A stretch of 64,000 nt of DNA, from NCBI GenBank assembly GCA_050951605.1, contig JBMNJJ010000005.1, forward strand, positions 102,085 through 166,084, written 5' to 3'. A model generated the notes under the pieces. It had not been told where the DNA came from, ran no database searches, and saw only the letters and a program-made list of their open reading frames with translations. Positions 36,455 through 45,753 of this stretch are shown here, piece after piece. Numbering within the stretch: the stretch's first letter is position 1; each line of letters opens with the position of its first letter. The translations under genes were made by a program, and so were the position numbers. The DNA is from DUTS01 sp050951605. GTDB lineage: Bacteria; Bacillota; Peptococcia; DRI-13; DTU073.

Positions 36455-37672
36455 TCATGGGCTTTCAGCTAAGTACTGTGCAACTTCCTCTGATTTCTTT
36501 TCCACTCTTTTTAACCGATAAAGTCTACCTACCTGAGAATTTTCTTTAAGTTTTTGTTTATCCTCAATAACCGTAATCCCGTCGCCGCCAATAACTGAAT
36601 TTTTACCAACAAAAACATTTTCACCAATGATCGCTTTTTCAATTTTAACTCCCGGACCTATTTGAGCCCCCGACATAATGATAGAATCCTTTATGATAGA
36701 ATCCTTACCTACAGAAACTGCCGGAAAAAGTATAGAATGCTCTATTTCGCCATTAACATAACACCCATCAGAAATTAAAGACCTTTTTATATTAACCCCT
36801 GGGGCTATATAATGAGGTGGTTGCATAATCGGTGCAGAGTAAATATTCCAGTTATCATCAAAATAATTTAAAAAATCACAATCATCCAGAATGTCCATAC
36901 TGGCTTCCCAATAACTTTCTACAGTACCTACATCTCGCCAATAACCCTGAAAAGAATAAGCATATAATTTTATTTCTTCCTTCAACATTAAAGGAATTAC
37001 ATTTTTACCAAAGTCATGCTCGGACTTAGGGTCTGCTGCATCTTTTTGCAAATACTTTTTCAAAACAGGCCAATTGAAAATATATACTCCCATAGAAGCA
37101 AGATTACTTTTAGGATGAGCCGGTTTTTCCTCAAACTCTTCAATAAAGCCATTGTTATCAGTATTCATAATTCCAAAACGAGAGGCTTCCTCCCATGCAA
37201 CCTCAACCACTGAAATCGTCACATCAGCATTATTTTCTTTATGTTCTTTAAGCATCAGTGAATAATCCATTTTATAAACATGGTCACCAGAAATAATTAA
37301 TACATATTGAGGATCATATTTTTCAATAAATTTTAAGTTTTGATATACAGAATCAGCTGTTCCTTGATACCATTCTCCACCGTCCTCATGCATATAAGGC
37401 GGTAAAATCGTTACTCCTCCCTCCTTACTATAACATTGTAAATCCCACGCACTACCAACTCCAATATAGGCATTAAGGACTTGTGGCTTATATTGTGTTA
37501 AGACACCTACCGTATCTATTCCGGAATTAATGCAATTACTCATACTAAAATCAATAATCCTATATTTACCGCCAAAGGGTACCGCCGGTTTAGCCAAGTT
37601 TTTTGTCAAAAGCCTTAGACGACTTCCTTGCCCACCAGCTAGGAGCATCGCAATACATTCTTTTTTTTTCAT
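36455..37672 (-). CDS. glgC: glucose-1-phosphate adenylyltransferase
   Basis: A 405-residue catalytic subunit making ADP-glucose from glucose-1-P and ATP. The ATP-binding loop MLLAGGQGSRLRLLTK (residues 9-24) is intact, as are KPAVPFGGKYRIIDF, ILIISGDHVYKMDY (catalytic metal Asp), EEFEEKPAHPKSN (glucose-1-P Lys region) and the beta-helix end. It is the rate-setting step of glycogen synthesis; pairing with GlgD implies the weakly allosteric Bacillota type. Confidence 0.95.
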   Translation of the reverse strand: MKKKECIAMLLAGGQGSRLRLLTKNLAKPAVPFGGKYRIIDFSMSNCINSGIDTVGVLTQYKPQVLNAYIGVGSAWDLQCYSKEGGVTILPPYMHEDGGEWYQGTADSVYQNLKFIEKYDPQYVLIISGDHVYKMDYSLMLKEHKENNADVTISVVEVAWEEASRFGIMNTDNNGFIEEFEEKPAHPKSNLASMGVYIFNWPVLKKYLQKDAADPKSEHDFGKNVIPLMLKEEIKLYAYSFQGYWRDVGTVESYWEASMDILDDCDFLNYFDDNWNIYSAPIMQPPHYIAPGVNIKRSLISDGCYVNGEIEHSILFPAVSVGKDSIIKDSIIMSGAQIGPGVKIEKAIIGENVFVGKNSVIGGDGITVIEDKQKLKENSQVGRLYRLKRVEKKSEEVAQYLAESP

Positions 37673-37755
37673 TATTACCCTCTCCCAGTATTATATTAAA
37701 AACAATCCTACACCTAAAAACATAGAGACCACAACATATTAATAATTTTTCTTCA

Positions 37756-40191
37756 CTATTGTTTTTTTATCACAGCAGGTTTTAAGTTCCAAATACCAAC
37801 CGAATATTCATTAGTCGTCCGATCACTGGAAAAGAATCCGGAATAAGCCACATTAGTAATACACATCTTCAGCCACTTGGCCCTATCCTTATATAAATCG
37901 TCAATTCTTTCTTGTGCCTTTATATAGGCACCTAAATCTTTTAAAACAAAAAACTCATCATTGTAATTAAGAAGATGTTCATAAATTACCATGAATTCTT
38001 CTTGGGGAACACCTAAAAAACCATTAATTAATTGGTCTAAAATTTTCTTTACCGTAGGCTCACTATTATACAAACTCTGGGCGGAATAACCGCCATATTT
38101 GTAATAGTTTAGTACTTCTTCTGCTTTCAAGCCAAAAAGAATAAAGTTTTCCGGACCCACCCTTTCCAATATTTCTACATTAGCCCCATCTAAAGTTCCT
38201 ATCGTTACCGCACCATTCATCATAAACTTCATATTACCAGTACCGGAAGCCTCTTTACTAGCTGTAGAAATCTGTTCACTCACGTCTGCAGAGGGAATAA
38301 GCAATTCAGCTAAAGAAACATTATAGTTTTCTAAAAAGACAACTTTTATTTTCCCCTGAATGGTTTTATCGTTATTAATCACCTCAGCTAAAGTATTAAT
38401 TAACTTTATCGTTTTTTTAGCCAAGTAATAACCCGGAGCTGCCTTTCCGGCAAAAATAAAAGTACGTGGGGTTATTTCCAATTGCGGATTTTCTAGTAAA
38501 CGATTATACAGGTGCATTATATGTAAAGCATTTAATAATTGCCTTTTATAAGCATGAATTCGCTTAATATGGATATCGAAAATAGAATTGGAATCAATCT
38601 CCCAACCATATTGCTCTTTAATAAAATCAGCGACTTTAATTTTATTCTGTAATTTTATTTGAGCAAATTCCTTTTGAAAAGAAGCATCCTCTTTAAAATA
38701 AAGCAAATTTGTTAAATCTCTAGGATATTTACGCCAACTAGGACCAATCATCTCCGTTATTAATTGCCCTAATTCCGGATTAGCCGTTAAAAGCCAGCGG
38801 CGATGAGTAATCCCGTTAGTTTTATTATTAAATTTAAGTGGACTAACTTCATAAAAATCACGCATAACCTGTTCTTTTAATATTTCCGAATGTATTTTCG
38901 CCACACCATTGACACTATAACTTCCGGCAATTGCTAAAGGAGCCATCCTTACATAACCATCACCGACAATCGCCATTTCTCTGATTTTTTCCATACCTAA
39001 ATTCTTATTCCATAATTCTTGACAATATCGCTCATTTATTTCGGCAACAATCATAAAAATTCGCGGTAAAATCTGTTTAAATAAATCAATAGGCCACTTT
39101 TCTAATGCCTCCGGTAAAATAGTGTGATTTGTATAAGAAACCGTATTAGTTGTAATCTCCCAAGCCTCGTCCCAGCCCATGCCTTCTTCATCCAGTAAAA
39201 TTCGCATCAGTTCCGGAATAACCAAAGCGGGATGAGTATCATTAATATGTAAAGCTACCTTATCAGGAAAATTGTGAAGAGTTGCGTGCCGTTTTTTGTA
39301 ACGACGTACAATACTTTGTAACCCGGCTGAAACGAAAAAATATTGCTGTTTTAGCCTTAACTTTCTCCCCTCATAAAAACTATCATCAGGATACAAAATC
39401 TGAGAAAGAGATTCTGCTGAATATTTTCTTTCTACAGCTTTTAAATAATCGCCTCTTTGAAAAGAATAATAATCAAATTCTGCCTCAGGAGCCTCTGCAC
39501 TCCATAAACGTAACGTATTCACAATACCATTTTCATACCCTACAATAGGAACATCATACGGTACTGCTAAAGCAGTTTCGTATTCCTCATGAATAAAAAC
39601 TGTTCTACCCTCTACACAATTAACTCTAACTTTTCCCCCGAATCTAACTTCTACAGCTTTATCCGGTCTCCGGTATTCCCAAGCAAAACCTTTCTTTAGC
39701 CAGTCATCAGGACGCTCTACCTGTTCACCTTGTTCGATCTTTTGTTCAAATAAACCATAGCGATATCTAATCCCACAACCATGACCTGGTAAATTAAGAG
39801 ATGCCATTGAATCCAATAGATCTGCTGCCAGCCTACCTAAACCGCCACTTCCCAAACCTGCATCTTCTTCCTCGCCCGCTAAATCCTGTAAACTTATTCC
39901 TAATTCACTTAATCCTTCTGCAACAATCTCATGTACACCAAGATTAAGTAAATTATTACTCAAAAGCCGTCCTAATAAAAACTCAATAGAAAAATAATAC
40001 ACTTCTTTAATTTGCTTAGTATGCTTATAGTACTTATTAGTTTGATACCATTGTTCACTAATCTTATCACGCACTAGACTTGCCAGAGTTTTATATTTTT
40101 CTAAATTATTACCTTCATCAATTGATTGGCCATATAATACTTTAAATCTTTCTCGAAATGCTTTTTGAAAAGTATCCTTATCTTTAAACAT
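37756..40191 (-). CDS. glgP: glycogen phosphorylase
   Basis: An 811-residue GT35 enzyme releasing glucose-1-P from glycogen. The pyridoxal-phosphate lysine lies in EASGTGNMKFMMNGAVTIGTLDGANVE near residue 655. Other family blocks are GLGSGGLGRLAADLLDSMASL, INDTHPALVIPELMR and KRIHAYKRQLLN. ATG 40191 overlaps the glgB stop as TGATG, with GGGAGG seven bases upstream, so coupling is strong. Length is normal. Confidence 0.96.
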   Translation of the reverse strand: MFKDKDTFQKAFRERFKVLYGQSIDEGNNLEKYKTLASLVRDKISEQWYQTNKYYKHTKQIKEVYYFSIEFLLGRLLSNNLLNLGVHEIVAEGLSELGISLQDLAGEEEDAGLGSGGLGRLAADLLDSMASLNLPGHGCGIRYRYGLFEQKIEQGEQVERPDDWLKKGFAWEYRRPDKAVEVRFGGKVRVNCVEGRTVFIHEEYETALAVPYDVPIVGYENGIVNTLRLWSAEAPEAEFDYYSFQRGDYLKAVERKYSAESLSQILYPDDSFYEGRKLRLKQQYFFVSAGLQSIVRRYKKRHATLHNFPDKVALHINDTHPALVIPELMRILLDEEGMGWDEAWEITTNTVSYTNHTILPEALEKWPIDLFKQILPRIFMIVAEINERYCQELWNKNLGMEKIREMAIVGDGYVRMAPLAIAGSYSVNGVAKIHSEILKEQVMRDFYEVSPLKFNNKTNGITHRRWLLTANPELGQLITEMIGPSWRKYPRDLTNLLYFKEDASFQKEFAQIKLQNKIKVADFIKEQYGWEIDSNSIFDIHIKRIHAYKRQLLNALHIMHLYNRLLENPQLEITPRTFIFAGKAAPGYYLAKKTIKLINTLAEVINNDKTIQGKIKVVFLENYNVSLAELLIPSADVSEQISTASKEASGTGNMKFMMNGAVTIGTLDGANVEILERVGPENFILFGLKAEEVLNYYKYGGYSAQSLYNSEPTVKKILDQLINGFLGVPQEEFMVIYEHLLNYNDEFFVLKDLGAYIKAQERIDDLYKDRAKWLKMCITNVAYSGFFSSDRTTNEYSVGIWNLKPAVIKKQ

Positions 40192-42146
40192 CAAGAACCT
40201 CCCGCCCTAGTTTTTTGCTTTCGTTTTTTGACCCTATTTTCCCCAAGAAGATGTTTTGTTATTTCCTGCTTTTTTTTAAAAATAACGTAAGCCAAAGGAG
40301 GCACTTTAATCGTCAAAGAAAATTCTTGTCCTTGCCAAGCTTGCTCTTCAGAAACTAAATCTCCTTCATTTCTTTTTCCCGAACCTCCATATTCTACCAA
40401 ATCACTATTAAACACCTCTTGGTAAATACCGGCACTGGGAATGCCCACACGAAAACCCTCATAATATTGTGGTGTAAAATTACATAAAACAACAATAAAG
40501 TCATCAACATCCTTACTCCAACGTACAAAAACAAGAATACTCTGTTGTTGATTATGGCAATCTATCCACTGAAAACCTTCCCAGCCTTGGTCTTGCTCCC
40601 AAAAAGCTTTCTCTTTACGGTATAACCAATTCAAGCTCTGAACATACTTCTGAAACTTATGGTGCATTTCAAAATTAAGCAGCTCCCATTCTAGCCCCTC
40701 ATAGTATCTCCATTCAATAAACTGGGCAAACTCCCCACCCATAAATAATAGCTTTTTACCGGGATGAGCCATCATATAACCTAAAAAAGTTCTAAGATTA
40801 GCGAATTTTTGCCAATAATCCCCCGGCATCTTTTCAATAAGTGACTTTTTACCATGTACTACTTCATCATGTGATAAAGGCAAAATGAAATTTTCCGAAA
40901 AAGCATACATAAAGGAAAAAGTTAATAAATTATGGTGCCACTTTCTATGAATAGGATCCTTAGACATATATTCCAAGCAATCATTCATCCAGCCCATATT
41001 CCATTTAAAATTAAAACCTAAACCTCCGGCATAAGTGGGACCGGTTACTAAAGGCCATTCGGTTGATTCTTCAGCAATCATTAAAGCTTGGGGAAATTCA
41101 GAAAAAACAACTTCATTCAATTTTTTCACAAAATCAATTGCATTAAGGTCGCCATTTCCTCCGTACTTATTAGGAATCCACTGTCCCGGCTCTTTCCCAT
41201 AATCGAGATAAAGCATACTAGCTACCGCATCCACTCTCAAGCCATCAATATGGAAACAGTCAAACCAAAATATCGCATTAGAAATAAGAAAACTTCTCAC
41301 TTCCGGTCTACCATAATCAAATTTCAGGGTACCCCAACCCCGAATTTCCTCTGATTCATACAAAGGAGTACCATCAAACCAGGCCAAACCATGAGCATCT
41401 TTACAGAAATGGGCTGGAACCCAATCTAAGATTACTCCGATCCCCTTTTGATGACAACAATCTACAAAATACATAAAATCATGAGGAGTACCATAACGAC
41501 TAGTAACAGCATAATAACCCGTAGTCTGATAACCCCAAGACCCATCAAAAGGATATTCACATATAGGCAACAACTCAATATGGGTATAACCCATCTCTAC
41601 TACATAATCAACCAAAGTTTCCGCTAATTCCCGATAGGTATAAAAACTTCCGTCTTCTTTCTGCTTCCAAGAACCCAAATGCACTTCATAAATTAATTGT
41701 GGTTGATTAAAAATATCTGTTTCTTGTTTCTTTTTTTCTTGCCATTTTTGATCACGCCATTTATAACCAGCCAGGTCAAAAATACGAGAAGCCGACTTCG
41801 GTCTAACCTCAGACCAAAAAGCATAAGGATCCGCTTTATGTAACACTTCTCCATAGTGTGTTAAAATTTCATATTTATAGCTATCCTTATTTCTCGCCCC
41901 GGGAACAAAAATTGTCCAAATTCCCGACTCTTCTATTCTTTCCATGGGATTAGCACAACCATGCCAACCATTAAAATCGCCCATTACTCTTACTTCCGCC
42001 GCATGAGGGGCCCATACCGAAAACCTAACTCCTTTTTCTCCTTTTTCTTTACATATATGGGCACCTAACATTTCATAACTTTTAAAAAGATTGCCCTGAT
42101 GAAAAAGATATCTTTCATAAGGAGTTGGACTGCTATTTTTCACCAT
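40191..42146 (-). CDS. glgB: 1,4-alpha-glucan branching enzyme
   Basis: A 651-residue GH13_9 enzyme introducing alpha-1,6 branches. A CBM48 domain (residues 15-130: GAHICKEKGEKGVRFSVWAPHAAEVRVMGDFNGW) precedes the barrel. Catalytic regions are DWVPAHFCKDAHGL, HIDGLRVDAVASMLYLDYG (nucleophile Asp), LMIAEESTEWP (acid/base Glu) and LPLSHDEVVHGKKSL (Asp). The C-terminal tail is basic (KRKQKTRAGG). GGAGTACT lies before the ATG. It is the second gene of the operon, after the glucokinase. Confidence 0.96.
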   Translation of the reverse strand: MVKNSSPTPYERYLFHQGNLFKSYEMLGAHICKEKGEKGVRFSVWAPHAAEVRVMGDFNGWHGCANPMERIEESGIWTIFVPGARNKDSYKYEILTHYGEVLHKADPYAFWSEVRPKSASRIFDLAGYKWRDQKWQEKKKQETDIFNQPQLIYEVHLGSWKQKEDGSFYTYRELAETLVDYVVEMGYTHIELLPICEYPFDGSWGYQTTGYYAVTSRYGTPHDFMYFVDCCHQKGIGVILDWVPAHFCKDAHGLAWFDGTPLYESEEIRGWGTLKFDYGRPEVRSFLISNAIFWFDCFHIDGLRVDAVASMLYLDYGKEPGQWIPNKYGGNGDLNAIDFVKKLNEVVFSEFPQALMIAEESTEWPLVTGPTYAGGLGFNFKWNMGWMNDCLEYMSKDPIHRKWHHNLLTFSFMYAFSENFILPLSHDEVVHGKKSLIEKMPGDYWQKFANLRTFLGYMMAHPGKKLLFMGGEFAQFIEWRYYEGLEWELLNFEMHHKFQKYVQSLNWLYRKEKAFWEQDQGWEGFQWIDCHNQQQSILVFVRWSKDVDDFIVVLCNFTPQYYEGFRVGIPSAGIYQEVFNSDLVEYGGSGKRNEGDLVSEEQAWQGQEFSLTIKVPPLAYVIFKKKQEITKHLLGENRVKKRKQKTRAGGS

Positions 42147-42204
42147 AGTACTCCTCTCTATTCATAATTTTATAAAAATTTTTAATTAATGTCAATTAAA
42201 CGAG

Positions 42205-43173
42205 TTAAATTGTATCAATTTTATGCAACCACAGACTTGCCGCTCCAACAACACCACCGTAATAACCTTGGCTCGCTTTAAATATCTCTACTTTTCCCTT
42301 AATTGTAGGGAAAACATTATTATTTACTTGCTCTATAAGATTAGAACACATAATTTCTTCTGCTTCAGCCACCCCTCCCCCTAAACTTATTTTATAAGGA
42401 TTAAATAAATTAATTAAATTAGCTAGCCCCACTGCCAAATAAGAAATAGTTTCCTCGACCACCAGCCGAGCAAGAGGATCATCTTCTCGAAAAGCTTGAA
42501 AAATTATTTCCGGCGCTAATTTTTGTCCCACAAGAGATAAATTTTGAGTAAGTTTACTTTCCGGCATACTTTTCATCTTTTCTTTAGTTCTCCTAATTAT
42601 ACCGGGTGCTGAAACCAATGTCTCCCAACAACCCTTCCTACCACAGGCGCACGGATAACCAGCAGGTTCTATCACCATATGCCCTGCCTCCACCCCGGAT
42701 CCGAAACGCCCCGTATAAAGCCGCTGGGCAAGAATCAAACCCGAACCTACACCAGTACCCAGAGTAATACTAAGAAAGGTAGGTACACCCTTTCCGCCAC
42801 CATAAAAGTACTCTCCTAGACATGCAGCATTAGCATCGTTAACTAACCTTATAGGAAGACCCGTCTGCTTAGTTAAGTGATTACCTACTTCCAACTTACC
42901 CCATTTTAAATTAGGACAATAAAGACAATAGCCCTTTTGGTCGTCCACTTCACCAGGTAAAGCTAAACCCACTCCCAATATCTTGTCAGCAGTAGACCTG
43001 CATAATTTATTTATTAATTCTTCAATCAGCTTTAAAACATGTTCTGCTCCTTTTTCTTTCTGTGTAGAAATCACTTGTGATTTTAAAACTTTACCTTCAT
43101 CATCAACTAAACCTGCTTTAATCTTTGTTCCTCCTACATCTATTCCTAAAGCTAGCCCCTTCTTTTTTTTCAT
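42205..43173 (-). CDS. glcK: ROK-family glucokinase
   Basis: A sugar kinase of about 322 residues that phosphorylates glucose with ATP. The ATP-binding start LALGIDVGGTKIKAGLVDDEG, the sugar/catalytic stretch VRLVNDANAACLGEYFYGGGKG (Asp general base), the GTGVGSGLIL loop, and the ROK zinc motif GHMVIEPAGYPCACGRKGCWE (CxCGxxGCxE) are all seen. An alternative GTG 18 bp upstream overlaps its own ribosome site; ATG 43173 has AAGGTGG 14 bases upstream, so the start is not settled. A minus-strand TATAAT occurs at 43245-43250, possibly the operon promoter, without a clear -35. Confidence 0.9.
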   Translation of the reverse strand: MKKKKGLALGIDVGGTKIKAGLVDDEGKVLKSQVISTQKEKGAEHVLKLIEELINKLCRSTADKILGVGLALPGEVDDQKGYCLYCPNLKWGKLEVGNHLTKQTGLPIRLVNDANAACLGEYFYGGGKGVPTFLSITLGTGVGSGLILAQRLYTGRFGSGVEAGHMVIEPAGYPCACGRKGCWETLVSAPGIIRRTKEKMKSMPESKLTQNLSLVGQKLAPEIIFQAFREDDPLARLVVEETISYLAVGLANLINLFNPYKISLGGGVAEAEEIMCSNLIEQVNNNVFPTIKGKVEIFKASQGYYGGVVGAASLWLHKIDTI

Positions 43174-43406
43174 CCCATAATTATCTTCCACCTTACTATG
43201 AAATCATTATCGGCTAAAGGAAATCTATCTTAACTTAACCTAATTATACCATAATTACCGAATATTTAGCTTATCAGAGAAAATATTTTTTGTCCAACCC
43301 CAATATAGTTTGTACTAATAAAAAAAATTAATTTATATTCATAAATCTCTCTTTCTTAAACTATGTTTAAACAAATCAGAGAAATCAATCTTAAGGAGAA
43401 CTGAAA

Positions 43407-44147
43407 ATGACTCAAATAATCATGGGGCAAAGTATCATCGCCGGTTTGGCAACAGTACTTGGTGCTAGCATTATTCTCCTTACAGGACAACCAGGGGAAA
43501 AAACTCTCGCACTTTTGCTGGGTTTTGCCGGAGGAGTAATGACCGCAGTTGTTATCTTTGACTTGCTTCCTTCAGCACTCGTTTATAGTAATATTCTGGT
43601 AACTACACTGGGTTTTATTTGTGGTCTTTTCTTTATGTTTCTTTTAGAACTGACAATTTCCTTCTTTCCCTCTTTAAAAAATACAAAAAAAGCGGAACAA
43701 CAAGGGCGTTTTCTTAAAATGGGCTATCTTATTGCTATCGGTATCGCCCTTCATGACCTTCCTGAAGGAATTGCGATTGCTGTAGGTTATGCCGCTAAAG
43801 AAAATCTAGGATTAATTATTGCTCTAGCTATTGGCTTACATAATATACCAGAAGGCATGGCTACAGCCGCCCCTTTGTCCATGGGGGGAGTATCGAAAGC
43901 TAAAATTATCTTTATTTGCTTACTAATTAGTCTTTTTACCCCCCTCGGTGCACTTTTAGGGATTCTGCTTGTATCCATCACCTCTCACTTTATTTCTCTG
44001 CTCCTCGCTTTAGCCGGTGGGGCCATGGCCTTTATCGTCAAAAATGAGCTCCTGCCTGAAGCACATCGCCAACATTCTCGTTTTGCCCAATTCGGTTTTG
44101 TTTTAGGTGTAGTCCTCATCCTGGCTCTAGGCTGGCTTCACCATTAA
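43407..44147 (+). CDS. ZIP family metal transporter
   Basis: A 246-residue membrane protein with eight hydrophobic segments. The two metal-binding signatures are ALHDLPEGIAIAVG (helix IV) and GLHNIPEGMATAAPL (helix V). GufA/ZupT-type ZIP proteins import zinc or other divalent metals. AAGGAG precedes the ATG. It is followed by a short gap and the two TSUP half-genes in the same direction. Confidence 0.92.
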   Translation: MTQIIMGQSIIAGLATVLGASIILLTGQPGEKTLALLLGFAGGVMTAVVIFDLLPSALVYSNILVTTLGFICGLFFMFLLELTISFFPSLKNTKKAEQQGRFLKMGYLIAIGIALHDLPEGIAIAVGYAAKENLGLIIALAIGLHNIPEGMATAAPLSMGGVSKAKIIFICLLISLFTPLGALLGILLVSITSHFISLLLALAGGAMAFIVKNELLPEAHRQHSRFAQFGFVLGVVLILALGWLHH

Positions 44148-44178
44148 ATTAAAACTATTTTTTAAAATAATAAAAAAA

Positions 44179-44216
44179 CCCCTCCTAACAAAGACTATAA
44201 ACTGTAAGAGGAGGGG
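44179..44216 (+). promoter_or_regulatory. hairpin masking the ribosome site of TSUP gene 1
   Basis: CCCCTCCT at 44179-44186 is fully complementary to AGGAGGGG at 44209-44216, which is the Shine-Dalgarno of the ATG at 44220. The 22-nt loop is A-rich. No T-run follows, so it does not look like a terminator. It may control translation. Confidence 0.55.
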
Positions 44217-44219
44217 ACT

Positions 44220-44585
44220 ATGGAACTAAATTATAAAACTATTGCTACGCTAGGCATTATCGGTATTTTTACAGGACTTGTTAACGGACTATTAGGGATT
44301 GGTGGTGGCACCATCCTTATCCCGGCTATGGTTTTTCTTTTGGGAGAAAAACAACATATCGCCCATGGTACCTCCTTATCTATAATCCTACCCACAGCTA
44401 TTGTCAGTACTTTTGTTTACCAGGCTAATAGCCATATCGACTGGACATTAGTCCTCAAAATTGCCCTTAGTGGAATGGTGGGAGGATATTTAGGAGCGAG
44501 ATTAATGCAATATATTCCTGCTCCTCATCTGCGTAAAATCTTTGGTATTTTCATGACAGTTGCCGGAATCAGGATGATTTTCTAA
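44220..44585 (+). CDS. TauE/SafE (TSUP) half-transporter, subunit 1
   Basis: A 121-residue protein with about four membrane helices. The first motif GIFTGLVNGLLGIGGGTILIPAMVFLLG is the TSUP/DUF81 repeat signature. Full-length TSUP exporters have two such repeats, so this gene encodes one repeat only. It ends AGIRMIF with its TAA overlapping the ATG of the second half. The family exports sulfite, sulfonates or similar anions; substrate here is unknown. Confidence 0.88.
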   Translation: MELNYKTIATLGIIGIFTGLVNGLLGIGGGTILIPAMVFLLGEKQHIAHGTSLSIILPTAIVSTFVYQANSHIDWTLVLKIALSGMVGGYLGARLMQYIPAPHLRKIFGIFMTVAGIRMIF

Positions 44586-44938
44586 TGCTAATTTATCTAA
44601 TTGGCTTTTTCATGGGTATCCTGAGTGGTTTAGCCCTAGGAGGAGGGACTTTGCTTGTCCCTGCTCTCGTTATTATTATGAAGATTCCCCAACATACCGC
44701 TCAAGGAGTTTGCTTAGCTGCTTTTATTCCTACAGCTCTTATCGCTGTAATCACCCATTTAAAACAGAAAAATGTCAAAATAAAACTAACCCTCTACCTA
44801 ACGGTAGGGGCATTAGTGGGAGCCTTTTTCGGTTCAGCACTAGCTAACCATGTCGCTGCTGCTCTCCTGAGAAAGATTTTTGGTATTTTTCTTATCCTCA
44901 TGGGCATTTATGAATTCTTCGGCAAGCCCCCGAAGTGA
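44585..44938 (+). CDS. TauE/SafE (TSUP) half-transporter, subunit 2
   Basis: A 117-residue paralogue of the preceding gene with the repeat motif GFFMGILSGLALGGGTLLVPALVIIMK. Both end in LRKIFGIF, showing internal duplication. The start overlaps the previous stop by one base (TAATG). I infer that the two proteins assemble into one functional transporter, equivalent to the two halves of the fused family members. Confidence 0.88.
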   Translation: MLIYLIGFFMGILSGLALGGGTLLVPALVIIMKIPQHTAQGVCLAAFIPTALIAVITHLKQKNVKIKLTLYLTVGALVGAFFGSALANHVAAALLRKIFGIFLILMGIYEFFGKPPK

Positions 44939-44985
44939 AAAAAGACATTTCGAACTACCCCCAAACTTGCCTATCTTTCTACTTA

Positions 44986-45594
44986 TTACTCTGCTAAATA
45001 CCCTTTTTTCACTGCCTCATCAAGAGTGCGTAAAGCATGAGCCCATAAAACAGTAGAACTATTCTCAATAGGAGCATTCCTTTTTATAGCCTGACTTTTT
45101 TTCACTCCATGCTCCTGCCAAGATTTACCTTCGGAGGCATAATTTAAAAATAAAGGTTGTAACCTATCTAACGCTGCAGCATAACGCGCTTCAGGGGTAG
45201 ATACTGCTTCGAATTCCTCCCACAGTGACCACAACTCTTTTGCTTGGTCAGCAGGAAGAAGATTAAAAATTCTCTCCGCCGCCTTTTTCTCCCGTTCTTC
45301 TTTATCTAAAGCTCCCTTTTCATCATAGCAATAAGTATCCCCGGCATCAATCTCTACCAAATCATGCACTAAGACCATTTTTATAGCGCGAAACAAATCA
45401 ATCTCTTCGACAAGAGTATGTTCAAACAACAGAAAAACCATCAAAGCTAAATGCCAAGAATGTTCTGCATCATTTTCTTTCCTGGAACCATCTGCAAGAT
45501 AAGTTTGTCGATAAATATGTTTAAGCTTGTCCACTTCTACAATAAATTCAAGCTGTTTCTGCAATCTATCTTCTGAATAACCTATTTTCCCCAA
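44986..45594 (-). CDS. HD-domain hydrolase (YfbR/HDDC2-like)
   Basis: A 202-residue HD-superfamily protein. Metal ligands fit AEHSWHLALM (His), LVHDLVEIDAGDT (His-Asp) and a downstream Asp in AALDRLQPLF. The sequence ADGSRKENDAEHSWH is typical of the HDDC2/YfbR 5'-deoxynucleotidase group. It probably removes phosphate from deoxynucleoside monophosphates. TTG start at 45594 after GAAGGGGGG. It is divergent from the lipoprotein hydrolase. Confidence 0.85.
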   Translation of the reverse strand: MGKIGYSEDRLQKQLEFIVEVDKLKHIYRQTYLADGSRKENDAEHSWHLALMVFLLFEHTLVEEIDLFRAIKMVLVHDLVEIDAGDTYCYDEKGALDKEEREKKAAERIFNLLPADQAKELWSLWEEFEAVSTPEARYAAALDRLQPLFLNYASEGKSWQEHGVKKSQAIKRNAPIENSSTVLWAHALRTLDEAVKKGYLAE

Positions 45595-45693
45595 TTTTCT
45601 ATCCCCCCTTCAAATATTCTACCAAAAAAAGAAGACAACGTCTTCCTAATTTCAAAACATAATTTAAAAACGCTACCTTGTTTTCCGCCTAAA

Positions 45694-45722
45694 TTGACAG
45701 GAATATGGGGAAACTGTAGACT
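45694..45722 (+). promoter_or_regulatory. sigma-A promoter of alpha/beta hydrolase gene
   Basis: TTGACA at 45694-45699, 17-bp spacer, TAGACT at 45717-45722, 31 bp before the ATG. Confidence 0.75.
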
Positions 45723-45753
45723 ATAGACATTAAAAATTAAGGAGTTGCATACC

